DNA of 64,000 nucleotides from Luteococcus sp038433155 (GTDB taxonomy: Bacteria; Actinomycetota; Actinomycetes; Propionibacteriales; Propionibacteriaceae): the NCBI RefSeq assembly GCF_038433155.1, contig NZ_JBCDMW010000019.1, positions 1 through 64,000 on the forward strand, written 5' to 3'. Under the pieces are notes generated by a model that was not told where the DNA came from, did not search any database, and worked only from the letters and a program-made list of their open reading frames with translations. A program made the position numbers and the translations under genes. Shown here piece by piece: positions 41,706-49,845 of the stretch; within the stretch, counting starts at the first letter, position 1; every line of letters begins with the position of its first letter.

Positions 41706-42444
41706 GGCGCACCCCCACCACGGGGTTGACCAGCTCACCGATGCCCTCCAGCAGGCATCGGCACTCGTCACCCGGCAGAATCTGGAAGGAGGTGCCGGGA
41801 GCACCGGTGAGCACCACGTCGCCCGCGTCCAGGGTGAGGTACTGGCTCAGGTACTCCAACACCTCGAAGGGATTCCAGGCCAGTTGGCTGGTCCGGGCCT
41901 CGGCCACCGGCTCGCCATTGCGCTCCATGGTCATGGTCAGGTCGAGAGCGTCCGGGAGCTCGGTCTCGATCCAAGGACCCAACGGGGTGTAGCCGTCACC
42001 ATTTTTCACCTGGGTGGCCTTCTCGTCGGCCTGCTCCAGATTGGTGACGTCATTGCCGATTGTCCAGCCCAACACATGGGCGCGGGCCTCGTCAGCGGTG
42101 ATCCGACGAGTCCTGCGGCCGACCACCAGCACCAACTCACCCTCCCCGTTGACAGCACCCAACCGGGTGTCCAGCTCGATTTCGTCGCCCGGCCCGACGA
42201 CGGTGCGCGCCGACTTCATGAAGGCCTGCCGCGGGATCTCCCGGTCACCGGGCTCGCCATTGTGCGCCATGCCGAGCACGACGCGGGGCTCTACGGGAGC
42301 CAGCAGCTTGGCGCCCTCCAGCGGGTGACTCTCCCCCGTCGGCACCAACGGGTTGGCGAAGATGTCCTCCACCACCAGCCATCGGCCCTCCCGGGCAACC
42401 ACGCCGCGTGGGCCGTCCGGGGTCTGGATCCGTGCGAGTCTCAT
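41698..42444 (-). CDS. Fumarylacetoacetate hydrolase (FAH) family protein
   Basis: 248 residues. The N-terminus MRLARIQTPDGPRGVV and the C-terminal catalytic domain fit the FAHD group. RVVLGMAHNGEPGD is the substrate-entry loop. Metal ligands lie in NGEGELVLVVGR and WTIGNDVTN, with KNGDGYTPLGPW and LTGAPGTSFQILPGDE following. Family members hydrolyse or decarboxylate 2,4-diketo acids, for example in L-fuconate or L-rhamnonate breakdown, or homoprotocatechuate. Its ATG overlaps the stop of the dehydrogenase gene (ATGA). Confidence 0.88.
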   Translation of the reverse strand: MRLARIQTPDGPRGVVAREGRWLVVEDIFANPLVPTGESHPLEGAKLLAPVEPRVVLGMAHNGEPGDREIPRQAFMKSARTVVGPGDEIELDTRLGAVNGEGELVLVVGRRTRRITADEARAHVLGWTIGNDVTNLEQADEKATQVKNGDGYTPLGPWIETELPDALDLTMTMERNGEPVAEARTSQLAWNPFEVLEYLSQYLTLDAGDVVLTGAPGTSFQILPGDECRCLLEGIGELVNPVVGVRHE

Positions 42445-43463
42445 CCCAGGCTCCCGTTCCACAGGTCCAGCAGCACCTTGCCGGAGGCCTTGGAATCCCG
42501 GGCGACGGCGAAGGCGTCCGCCGCCTGGTCCGCCGGCAGCACGTGGGTGATCACCTGGGCCATCGTCGGGTGGCCGGCCAGCAGCTCGACGGCCTCGTCG
42601 ATCTCCGTGTTGAAGCGGAAGGTGCCGCGCAGCTGCAACTCCCGGCTGATGATGCTGGCCAGATCGATTCCCTGGGGGCCGGCCGGCACCATGCCCACCT
42701 GGACCAGGATCCCGGTGCGCCGCAGCGAACCGATCGCCGCATTGATGGCCGGGACCACCCCGGAACACTCCAGGACGGCGTCGAAGTGTTCGGTGGGCGG
42801 TGCCTTCCGGGCGACGTTGACGACGCCGTGGGCACCCAGGGCGGTGGCCCGTTCCAGCGCCTCGTCGATCACGTCACTGCACACCACCTCGGCGGCCCCC
42901 TTGGCCAGGGCTCCGGCGGCGGCCAGCAGACCGATCGGGCCGGAGCCGGAGACCAGCACCCGCTTGCCCGCCACTCCCTGGGCGACGGCGATGGCGTGCA
43001 GCCCGACGCCCAGCGGCTCGGCCAGGGCCGCGGTGCGCAGGTCCAGCCCTTCGGGCAGCACCCGCACCTGGTCGGAGCGCACCAGAAGGTACTCGCTGGC
43101 CCCGCCCTGGGTGTGCGGCCAGGTGGAGGCCGAGCCCAGGTAGGCGCCCTGCGGCCACAGGTGGGGGTGACCCTCCAGGCCGGACTGGCACTGACCGAAG
43201 GTGGCGGGGTGTACCGTCACCGGGGTCCCGACGGCAAACCGACCGCTGGGGTCCACGTCCACAGTGCCGGAGACCTCATGCCCGGGGCACAGCGGTTCCT
43301 TGACCACGAAGGCGCCCACCGCCCCATCGAAGTAGTAGTGCAGGTCGGAGCCGCAGATACCGGCGTAGGCCATCCGCAGCCGCACCTGTCCCTCGGCGGG
43401 TTCGGGGGTGGGCACCTCGTCGGTGCGCACGTCCAGCTTGGAGTGGATCACGACGGACTTCAT
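42441..43463 (-). CDS. Zinc-type alcohol dehydrogenase, L-idonate 5-dehydrogenase-like, structural zinc site lost
   Basis: A 340-residue MDR enzyme. The catalytic zinc site is intact: Cys37 (GICGSDLHYYFDG), His62-Glu63 (CPGHEVSG) and the later Glu in AALAEPLGVGLHA. SGSGPIGLLAA is the NAD loop. The YYFDGAVGAF segment and overall layout resemble L-idonate 5-dehydrogenase. The lobe that normally carries four structural-zinc cysteines keeps only Cys92 (FGQCQSGLEGHPHLWP), which is unusual. GAAAGGG precedes the ATG. Confidence 0.85.
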   Translation of the reverse strand: MKSVVIHSKLDVRTDEVPTPEPAEGQVRLRMAYAGICGSDLHYYFDGAVGAFVVKEPLCPGHEVSGTVDVDPSGRFAVGTPVTVHPATFGQCQSGLEGHPHLWPQGAYLGSASTWPHTQGGASEYLLVRSDQVRVLPEGLDLRTAALAEPLGVGLHAIAVAQGVAGKRVLVSGSGPIGLLAAAGALAKGAAEVVCSDVIDEALERATALGAHGVVNVARKAPPTEHFDAVLECSGVVPAINAAIGSLRRTGILVQVGMVPAGPQGIDLASIISRELQLRGTFRFNTEIDEAVELLAGHPTMAQVITHVLPADQAADAFAVARDSKASGKVLLDLWNGSLG

Positions 43464-43531
43464 GGCGGGCCCTTTCAGATGGTGGAGCGATGGCTGGTGG
43501 GTTCAGACGGTGCGGGGTCAGGCGGAAGTGA

Positions 43532-44296
43532 TCAGACGACGGAGGTCATGCCGCCGTCGACGAAGATGTTCTGCCCGCTGACAAAGCTGGAGGCATCCGA
43601 GGCCAGAAAGACCAGAGCCCCCACCAGCTCCTCAAACTTGCCCCAGCGTTGGGCGGGCGTGCGGTTGATGACCCACTCGTTGAAGGCCTCGTCGGTCCAC
43701 AGGTCCCGGTTCATCTCAGTGGCAAAGTAGCCGGGGCTGATGGCATTGACCTGGATGTTGTACCGGGCCAGGTCCGCGGCCAGGCCCTTGGTCAGCATCA
43801 CGATCCCGCCCTTCGAGGCCGAGTAGGGGGCGATGGTCTGACGGGCCAGCATGGACTGCACCGAGCCGATGTTGATGATCTTGCCCGAGCCGCGCTCTCT
43901 CATTGCCCGCGCCACCGGCCGGGTGACGTAGAAGGCGCTGGACAGGTTGGTGGCCACCACGTCGTCCCAGTCCTGGGTACTGAACTCGATGATCGGGGCG
44001 CGCCGCTGGACACCGGCATTGTTCACCAGGATCTCGGGGCAGCCGTGCTCGTCCAAGATCCCGGCCACTCCCCGCTCGACGGCGTCGGCGTCGGTGACGT
44101 CGAAGCTGACGGTGGAGATGGTGCCCTTGGCGAGGACCCGCAGCCGCTCGGCGGCCTCGTCCAGGGCAGCTCCGCCCCGGCCGTGCAGGATCACATGGGC
44201 GCCGGCCTCGGCCAGACCGGCGGCCAAGGCATTGCCCAGGCCGCGGGAGCTGCCGGTGACGAGGGCGGTCCGTCCGGTGATGTCGAACAGGTTCAT
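43532..44296 (-). CDS. SDR oxidoreductase, gluconate 5-dehydrogenase-like
   Basis: 254 residues of the classical SDR type. The cofactor loop is TGSSRGLG, NNAGVQRRAPI resembles IdnO, and the catalytic triad is Ser145, Tyr158, Lys162 (YSASKGG). Next come ISPGYFATEMN and SGQNIFVDGGM. It likely reduces or oxidises a keto-sugar acid, such as 5-ketogluconate with gluconate. Its ATG overlaps the transporter stop (ATGA), and GGAG lies upstream. With the idonate-dehydrogenase-like gene it forms an IdnO/IdnD-style pair. Confidence 0.88.
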   Translation of the reverse strand: MNLFDITGRTALVTGSSRGLGNALAAGLAEAGAHVILHGRGGAALDEAAERLRVLAKGTISTVSFDVTDADAVERGVAGILDEHGCPEILVNNAGVQRRAPIIEFSTQDWDDVVATNLSSAFYVTRPVARAMRERGSGKIINIGSVQSMLARQTIAPYSASKGGIVMLTKGLAADLARYNIQVNAISPGYFATEMNRDLWTDEAFNEWVINRTPAQRWGKFEELVGALVFLASDASSFVSGQNIFVDGGMTSVV

Positions 44297-45675
44297 CGCT
44301 GGGTCTCCAGTCCAATCGTGCGGTCCTCGCCATGGTGGGCGTCAACCGTGAGGGTCACGTCACGCCCGACGGTCTCCGGGGTGACGAAGGTGGTGATCAG
44401 GGTGATCAGGCACAGGGCGGCGACGTAGGATCCGCCGACCCACCAGGCGTAGTTGGTGCGGCCCAGCAGCCACATCCCGATGAAGGGGCCCAGGCCGCCG
44501 GCCAGGACCGCCGAGAACTCGCGGGAGACGGCCACGCCGACATAGCGGTGCTGGGCGCCGAACATCTCGGGCAGCATCGCACACTGGGCACCCAGCATGG
44601 TGTTGACACCGAAGCCGATACTCAGAGCGACGATCAGGATGGACAGGGCGGGATTCCCCTTGGTCATCAGGTACCAGCCGGGGAAGGCCAGCAGCAGCAG
44701 GATGAAGCCGCCCATTCGGTAGACCGGGACCCGGCCCCAGCGGTCGGACAACTTGCCGAACAACGGCACCGAGAAGATACCGATCAGGCTGGCCGCGGCA
44801 ACGGCCAGGGCGCCGGTGCCCTTGGTGACGCCGTAGTAGACCATGAAGGTCACGGCAAGATTGGAGTAGAGGTAGGAGCCGCCGTTCTCGGCCATCCGCA
44901 GACCGATCCCCTTGAGGACGTTCGACATCGAGTTGCGGAAGAGCTCGCCCAACGGATTCTCCTGCACCTGCTCGTGCTTCTCCAACTCGATGTAGGTGGG
45001 GGTCTCCTTGAGCCGGGAACGGATCCACACCGCGATGCCGATCAGCAGGAAGCTGACCAGGAAGGGCACCCGCCACAGCCAGCCGAACAGCACCTCGTCG
45101 CTGGCCTGTGTGACCAGCCAGAAGACCCCGGAAGCCAACAGGGTGCCGGCCTGGATACCAATGAAGGGCAGGGCGGAGAAGAAGCCGCGCCGCTTGCGGG
45201 GCCCGTACTCGGCCATCAGCACGGTGGAGCCGGCCTGTTCCGCGCCAGCGCCGAGCCCCTGCAGCAGGCGCATCAGCACCAGGAGGGCCGGGGCCAGCCA
45301 GCCCGGATTGGGCAGCTGTGAGGCGGTCGGAAGCAGGCCGATCACGGTGGAGCTCCCACCCATCAGCGCGATGGTGACCATCAGCACCCATTTGCGGCCG
45401 ATCTTGTCCCCCAGCGTGCCGAAGATCAGGCCACCCAGCGGGCGGGCCAGGAAGCCGACGCCCAGCACGGCGAAGGAGGCCATGGTGCCCTTGGCGCCGC
45501 CGAACTCGGGGAAGAACAGCTTCCCGAAGATCAGCGAGGCGCACAGGCCGTACAGGGCGAAGTCGTAGTACTCGAGGGCTGATCCGATCGAGCTGGCCAG
45601 CGTGGCGCGGCGCAGGTTGTCGGCGTATTCCTCGTCAGTCATGCCGGCCTTGATGGCCGGTGCGTCGTTGCTCAT
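44293..45675 (-). CDS. MFS transporter, metabolite:H+ symporter (MHS) family
   Basis: 460 residues with 12 predicted TM helices. MHS features include the N-terminal ASSIGSALEYYDFALYG, the loop 2-3 motif GTLGDKIGRKWVLM, LQGLGAGAEQAGSTVLMAEY and the second-half copy GKLSDRWGRVPVYR. Relatives import carboxylates, shikimate or sugar acids with protons. As first gene of the operon it supplies the substrate for the dehydrogenases that follow. It is divergent from the 3-hydroxyisobutyrate-dehydrogenase-like gene across a region with a perfect operator palindrome. Confidence 0.9.
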   Translation of the reverse strand: MSNDAPAIKAGMTDEEYADNLRRATLASSIGSALEYYDFALYGLCASLIFGKLFFPEFGGAKGTMASFAVLGVGFLARPLGGLIFGTLGDKIGRKWVLMVTIALMGGSSTVIGLLPTASQLPNPGWLAPALLVLMRLLQGLGAGAEQAGSTVLMAEYGPRKRRGFFSALPFIGIQAGTLLASGVFWLVTQASDEVLFGWLWRVPFLVSFLLIGIAVWIRSRLKETPTYIELEKHEQVQENPLGELFRNSMSNVLKGIGLRMAENGGSYLYSNLAVTFMVYYGVTKGTGALAVAAASLIGIFSVPLFGKLSDRWGRVPVYRMGGFILLLLAFPGWYLMTKGNPALSILIVALSIGFGVNTMLGAQCAMLPEMFGAQHRYVGVAVSREFSAVLAGGLGPFIGMWLLGRTNYAWWVGGSYVAALCLITLITTFVTPETVGRDVTLTVDAHHGEDRTIGLETQR

Positions 45676-45735
45676 GAGTGCTCCGGGTGAGTGGGCCGCG
45701 CCCCAGTGCGCGACACAAGAAAGGTAACACTCCAC

Positions 45736-45748
45736 TGAACTGAGTTCA
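45736..45748. promoter_or_regulatory. 13-bp perfect palindrome, candidate IclR operator
   Basis: TGAACT-G-AGTTCA in the divergent intergenic region. On the minus strand TTGAAC and TTACCT lie about 16 nt apart as -35/-10 candidates for the transporter operon, and the palindrome overlaps that -35. A further TTGAAC is at 45754. Confidence 0.6.
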
Positions 45749-45844
45749 ATACCTTGAACACATCTCTTCCCATTTGGGGTTGGCCGGTGGCACTCTTGGA
45801 CTGGAGACAATCGGGCAAAGGACGGCCGTCCACGAGGAGTAGAC

Positions 45845-46735
45845 ATGACGAGAATCGGCTTCATCGGCTTGGGGACCATGGGCCAGCCCATGGCCCGGCA
45901 CATCGCCCAGAACATGCCCGCGGGCACGTCGCTGGCACTGAATGACCGCAGCGTGGAACGAGCCCAGCCGATGCTGGACCTCGGAGCGAGCTGGGCGGAA
46001 ACGGCGCGGGAGTTGGCCGCCACGAGTGACTTGGTGATCTGCATGGTTCCGGCGATCGACCACGTGCGGACGGTCTGCGACGGACCCGACGGCCTGCTCG
46101 CCGGGATCCAGGGTCCGCTCACCTTGGTGGTCTGCTCCAGCGTCGCGGCCACCGATGTGCGCGAGCTGGACGCCTGGGCCGACGAGCTCTCCGACGGCCG
46201 ACTGCGGGTGGTGGATGCCCCCGTCTCCGGCGGCCAGGTGGGCGCCGAGGCCGGCACCCTGTCCATCATGGTCGGCGGCCCCGAGAAGTTAGTTGGTCCC
46301 GTGGTGGAGGTGCTCAACCTCACCGGCACCGCGGCGCACCTAGGCCCGCTGGGTGCCGGCCAGGTGGCCAAGGCCTGCAACCAGGCGATCGTGGCTGCCA
46401 CCATCACCGCCATCGCCGAGGCGAGCGTGGTGGCCGAGCGCTCCGGACTGGACGTCGGGCAGCTCTTCGAACTGCTGCAGGGCGGCTATGCCAGCAGCGC
46501 CGTTCTGAAGGACAAGGCCAGCCGCTTCGCCACCAAGGACTACTCCCCATCGGGGCCGCTGTGGTTCTGGATCAAGGATCTGAAGGCGTACCTGGCCGAG
46601 GCACAGGCCACCGGCACGGACTCACTGGTGGTGGGCCCGATCCTGGCGGCGGTTGAAGGCCTTGTGGAGTCCGGCCGGGGCGACGCCGACACCGCAGTGA
46701 TCCAGGAGTGGATCGAGCAGGGCGGTCAGGTCTGA
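45845..46735 (+). CDS. NAD(P)-dependent 3-hydroxyisobutyrate-dehydrogenase-family enzyme (GarR/tartronate semialdehyde reductase-like)
   Basis: 296 residues. The N-terminal GFIGLGTMGQPMA is the Rossmann loop with the family MG. DAPVSGGQVGAEAGTLSIMVGG is the substrate-binding signature, and GAGQVAKACNQ carries the catalytic Lys. The C-terminal half is all helical. Family members reduce tartronate semialdehyde or oxidise 3-hydroxyisobutyrate; next to a sugar-acid operon the former is more likely. GGAG lies 6 nt before the ATG. Confidence 0.88.
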   Translation: MTRIGFIGLGTMGQPMARHIAQNMPAGTSLALNDRSVERAQPMLDLGASWAETARELAATSDLVICMVPAIDHVRTVCDGPDGLLAGIQGPLTLVVCSSVAATDVRELDAWADELSDGRLRVVDAPVSGGQVGAEAGTLSIMVGGPEKLVGPVVEVLNLTGTAAHLGPLGAGQVAKACNQAIVAATITAIAEASVVAERSGLDVGQLFELLQGGYASSAVLKDKASRFATKDYSPSGPLWFWIKDLKAYLAEAQATGTDSLVVGPILAAVEGLVESGRGDADTAVIQEWIEQGGQV

Positions 46736-46754
46736 CGCCAGTCGACTGCCCTCA

Positions 46755-47441
46755 TCAGCCGGCGTGCTGCAGCGCCCAGGCGTACATCGCGATGGCCGCC
46801 GCGGCGCCGGCGTTGATGGAGCGGGTGGAGCCGTACTGGGTGATGGCCACCAGCTTGCTGCAGGCCGCCACCATCTCGTCGGTCAGCCCGGGGCCCTCGG
46901 AGCCGAAGACCAGGCAGCAGTCCTTGGACAGCGGCTCGTGCTCCAGCGGCACCGAGCCAGGCAGGTTGTCCACGCCCACCAGGTCCACCCCGGCCGCGCG
47001 GGCCCAGGCGGTCAGGGACGCGACGTCCGGGTGGTGGTGCACCTGCAGGTATCGGTCGGTGACCATGGCGCCGCGCCGGTTCCACCGTCGCCTCCCGACG
47101 ATGTGCACCCCCGCCACGTTGAAGGCATTGGCGGTGCGCACCATGGAACCGATGTTGAAGTCGTGTTCCCAGTTCTGGATGGCGATGTGCAGCCCGTGTC
47201 GACGAGTGTCCAGTTCCGCGACGATGGCCTCCAGCCGCCAGTAGCGGAACTCGTCGAGCACATTGCGCCGGTCCCCGTCGGCCAGCAGCTCCGGGTCCAG
47301 CCGCGGGTCGTCGGGCCAGGGCTCCGGATGTGGCCCGACCCCCGTCGTCGGCGCCGTGGGGTCAAGGGGCGCGGTATCCGGAGCCGTGGTATCCGGCCCC
47401 TCGGGCACAGCGGCGGCATCGTCATGGCTCAGGTGCGTCAC
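46755..47441 (-). CDS. TrmH/SpoU-family RNA 2'-O-methyltransferase
   Basis: 228 residues: a Pro/Asp-rich N-terminus of about 60 residues, then a SPOUT domain with IAIQNWEHDFNIGSMVRTANAFNVAGVHIVG, CLVFGSEGPGL and YGSTRSINAGAAAAIAMYAW. It methylates a ribose in tRNA or rRNA with S-adenosylmethionine; the target is unknown, and TrmH (G18) or an rRNA site is possible. The GTG start is 8 nt after a TAACGT box, so it is leaderless and lies back to back with dedA. Confidence 0.85.
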   Translation of the reverse strand: MTHLSHDDAAAVPEGPDTTAPDTAPLDPTAPTTGVGPHPEPWPDDPRLDPELLADGDRRNVLDEFRYWRLEAIVAELDTRRHGLHIAIQNWEHDFNIGSMVRTANAFNVAGVHIVGRRRWNRRGAMVTDRYLQVHHHPDVASLTAWARAAGVDLVGVDNLPGSVPLEHEPLSKDCCLVFGSEGPGLTDEMVAACSKLVAITQYGSTRSINAGAAAAIAMYAWALQHAG

Positions 47442-47449
47442 AGCCCCCC

Positions 47450-47459
47450 ACGTTAGCCT
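47450..47459. promoter_or_regulatory. Overlapping divergent -10 boxes (TrmH gene and dedA)
   Basis: ACGTTAGCCT contains TAACGT on the minus strand (47450-47455) and TAGCCT on the plus strand (47454-47459), sharing two base pairs. They lie 8 and 7 nt from their respective start codons, which are 25 bp apart. Confidence 0.55.
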
Positions 47460-47466
47460 TTCAAGG

Positions 47467-48171
47467 GTGACCGACCTGATGAGCACCATGCTGCTGACAC
47501 CCATGCTGATGCCCGATTGGCTGGACCCCGCGACCCTGATCCACAACCTGGGCAACTGGGCGCTGTGGGGCGTGGCGTTGATCCTCTTCCTGGAGTGCGC
47601 GATCTTCCCGGTGCTTCCCGGTGATTCGCTCCTGTTCACCGTCGGCATGTTCATCGCGATGAACCCGCCGTCGATCACCTTCGGCAGCATGAGCAAGCCG
47701 ATGGTCTACGTCGTCGCCTGCCTGGTCATGACCTTCTTCGCCATCATCGGCAACGTCGCGGGCTACTACGTCGGCAAGTTCATCAGCCCGTGGCTGTTCA
47801 AGCCCCGCGACAACTTCTTCGGCAAGATCTTCAGCCAGAAGCACCTGCAGCAGTCGCACGACTTCTTCGAGAAGTACGGGTCCAAGGCGCTGGTGCTCGG
47901 GCGCTTCGTGCCCTTCGTCCGGACCTTCGTCACCATGGTGGCCGGCGCCTCCCACATGAACTTCCGGCACTTCATCACCTGGACGGCCATCGGCGGTGTG
48001 ATCTGGGTCTGGGGGGTCACGCTGCTGGGCTACCTGCTGGGCAATGTGAAGTTCATCGGGGACAACATCGACGCGGTGCTGCTGCTGATCGTGCTGATCT
48101 CGGTGCTCCCGATGGTCTTCGAGTACCTGAACGAGAAGCGCAAGGCAAAGGCCGAGGGCATCGACGCCTGA
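47467..48171 (+). CDS. DedA-family membrane protein
   Basis: 234 residues. Typical DedA features: an N-terminal hydrophobic GVALILFLECAIFPVLPGDSLLFTVG (re-entrant loop with E and F/GD), then YVGKFISPWLFK, FFEKYGSKALVLGRFVPFVRTFVTMVAGASHM with the essential arginines, and WTAIGGVIWVWGVTLLGYLLG. DedA proteins recycle undecaprenyl phosphate or flip phospholipids and help keep membrane potential. It has five to six membrane segments and a basic tail (NEKRKAKAEG). Leaderless GTG start. Confidence 0.93.
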   Translation: MTDLMSTMLLTPMLMPDWLDPATLIHNLGNWALWGVALILFLECAIFPVLPGDSLLFTVGMFIAMNPPSITFGSMSKPMVYVVACLVMTFFAIIGNVAGYYVGKFISPWLFKPRDNFFGKIFSQKHLQQSHDFFEKYGSKALVLGRFVPFVRTFVTMVAGASHMNFRHFITWTAIGGVIWVWGVTLLGYLLGNVKFIGDNIDAVLLLIVLISVLPMVFEYLNEKRKAKAEGIDA

Positions 48172-48186
48172 GGCCTTCCCTGCTCC

Positions 48187-48226
48187 ACGACGAGCCCCGT
48201 CCGGATCTCCGGGCGGGGCTCGTCGT
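48187..48226 (+). terminator. dedA terminator
   Basis: An 18-bp stem, ACGACGAGCCCCG with its complement and a CCGG/CCGG inner part, one wobble pair, ATCT loop. Confidence 0.85.
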
Positions 48227-48256
48227 CCCCCAACTCCCGACTGCGCACACTTCCCG

Positions 48257-48328
48257 ACTGCGCAGCCGTTGGATGTCCGGGCAGCCGCTCCAACAGCTGC
48301 CCCAAGACCTAACGGCTGCACAGTGGGG
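48257..48328 (+). repeat. Palindromic repeat element, copy A
   Basis: About 72 bp with nested inverted repeats: outer CACTGCGCAGCC against GGCTGCACAGTG and inner GGGCAGC against GCTGCCC. This is the most diverged of four copies in the same orientation. Confidence 0.75.
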
Positions 48329-48432
48329 GATCTCGCGCCTGGGCCGTCGCGGTGGCACTGGCTGGATCTGGCGCCCAGGTAACACGACGAACGTCCGCGC
48401 CCCTCACCGACCGGATGCCCCCAGCCCGGAGT

Positions 48433-48505
48433 CACTGCGCAGCCAATACGTGTCCGGGCAGCCACTCCAGTAGCTGCCCCAAGACCTAACGGCTGCACAG
48501 TGGGG
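48433..48505 (+). repeat. Palindromic repeat element, copy B
   Basis: 73 bp, nearly identical to copy D; it ends 12 nt before the 3' end of the AbiEi/DUF559 gene. Confidence 0.8.
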
Positions 48506-48517
48506 ACCTGACCGGAC

Positions 48518-49453
48518 TCAGGCACCCGCCAGGGCCCGACGCACCCGCCCTGCCAGCACCTTCGGCCGTTGGAGGTCGAGGTCTTGCCACCGAACCGCAC
48601 GCCAGCCCAAGTCGGTCAGCAGATTGTCCCGCCGCTTCTCCCGCATCACGACGTCTCCGGGTGTCTCCCCGTCGCGCAGCAGGGTGGTGTACTTCACCTT
48701 GCCGTCGCACTCCCCATAGACCTTGTGCTCCGGCCACGCGAAGTCCAGCCGCGCAATCTCCCGGCCGGACTGGTCGCGCACGACGTACTGCAGCTCGGGC
48801 GGAGCAATCCCCTCTCGCCACAGCACCAGCTGGCTGCGGCTCTCCAGCGGACTCTCCGCCCGCCCGTCGGCGAAAGCCACGGCGTCGCGCGCCTTCTTGA
48901 TGCCGGGGACCCGCCCCATCCGGGACAGCACCGCCTCTACCTGCTGACGCATCGCGGCTGATTCGCGGCCGCGCCCCTCGGGATGGCGGAGCCCGGCATC
49001 GAGGGTGACCACGGCGGCGTCGAAGGTCATCCGGCAGGCCAGGTCCACCAGGGTGCGGGCCCGGGTGGTGACCGCCAGGCCGTCCACCATGGTGATGTCC
49101 TCCGGGGGCAATCGGGCGACGTGGACGTGCAGCGGGCCCCGTTTGGTGCCCCCACCGCGGGAGGTGCGGGAGCGGATCACCTGCACCTCCTGTGACGGGC
49201 CATGCGGCAACAGCAGGCCGTGGACCACCGCCGCCGAGTAGTGGCTGAGAACCGCATCCGTCAGCCCGGGGGCGGTGGCATCGATCAGCTGCCGGTGCCG
49301 CTCCTCCTTGGTCTTGGCCGTCTGCTGGACATAGGCCCCGCGACGCAGGTGAACCAACTCCCCCGCCGCCACGGGCCGACGCAGGTCCGCGGGCGTGCGC
49401 CCCTCCGCCAACCATTGCTGGGTCGTTCGTGGCTCCGTCGCGTCCGTGTCCAT
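48518..49453 (-). CDS. AbiEi-type wHTH plus DUF559-like endonuclease-fold protein
   Basis: 311 residues. The N-terminus TTQQWLAEGRTPADLRRPVAAGELVHLRRGAYV is the AbiEi_4 winged-helix seen in type IV antitoxins. A middle domain (LSHYSAAVVHGLLLP, TTRARTLVDLACRM) is shared by many actinobacterial relatives. The C-terminus has the DUF559/Vsr-like core ARLDFAWPEHKVYGECDGKVKYT, with acidic residues and Lys arranged like a PD-(D/E)XK nuclease site, then REKRRDNLLTDLGWRAVRW. No AbiEii toxin gene is adjacent. The start MDTDATEP was chosen over a codon 20 residues earlier. Two repeat copies flank it on each side. Confidence 0.8.
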   Translation of the reverse strand: MDTDATEPRTTQQWLAEGRTPADLRRPVAAGELVHLRRGAYVQQTAKTKEERHRQLIDATAPGLTDAVLSHYSAAVVHGLLLPHGPSQEVQVIRSRTSRGGGTKRGPLHVHVARLPPEDITMVDGLAVTTRARTLVDLACRMTFDAAVVTLDAGLRHPEGRGRESAAMRQQVEAVLSRMGRVPGIKKARDAVAFADGRAESPLESRSQLVLWREGIAPPELQYVVRDQSGREIARLDFAWPEHKVYGECDGKVKYTTLLRDGETPGDVVMREKRRDNLLTDLGWRAVRWQDLDLQRPKVLAGRVRRALAGA

Positions 49454-49650
49454 GGCAGAAGTCCACGGCCCTGCCCCGCGCCAGCACAAGAGCGGACAAC
49501 ACCCGGACAACAAACGGACAACACCGTGGGCGTGGCCAGACCCCGTCGCAGCACTGCTGCAGTCCCGGCCAGAGAGGAGGGTCCCTCGCTCAACCTCACC
49601 GCGGAGAAACCCGTCGCCTGGTCCCCCACCGAGAATCCCGTCCCTGAATC

Positions 49651-49723
49651 CACTGCGCAGCCATTACGTGTCCGGGCAGCCACTCCAGCAGCTGCCCCAA
49701 GAGCTAACGCCTGCACAGTGGGG
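49651..49723 (+). repeat. Palindromic repeat element, copy C
   Basis: 73 bp, differing from copy D at only two positions in the right half (GAGCTAACGC versus GACCTAACGG). Confidence 0.85.
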
Positions 49724-49845
49724 ATCTGCGGCCCGAGGCCACACGACGAGGGGAACACGACTGATGACCCGCTCCCGCACAGCCCGGATGGTCCGGTGGT
49801 CCACCCCCACCGCGGAGAAACCCGCGAGAATCCCGTCCCTGAATC

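Larger units (their letters stand above)
48172..48517. other. 346-bp gene-free stretch: terminator and two palindromic repeats
   Basis: Holds the dedA terminator and repeat copies A and B (177-bp period). No coding frame is supported. Confidence 0.7.

Noticed and set aside
40369..43143. Plus-strand frame of about 924 codons opposite the sugar-acid operon
   Set aside because: Spans several well-recognised minus-strand genes and their overlaps; shadow.
48518..49453. Complete type IV toxin-antitoxin pair
   Set aside because: Only an AbiEi-like domain fused to a DUF559-like domain is present; no AbiEii nucleotidyltransferase toxin gene is adjacent.
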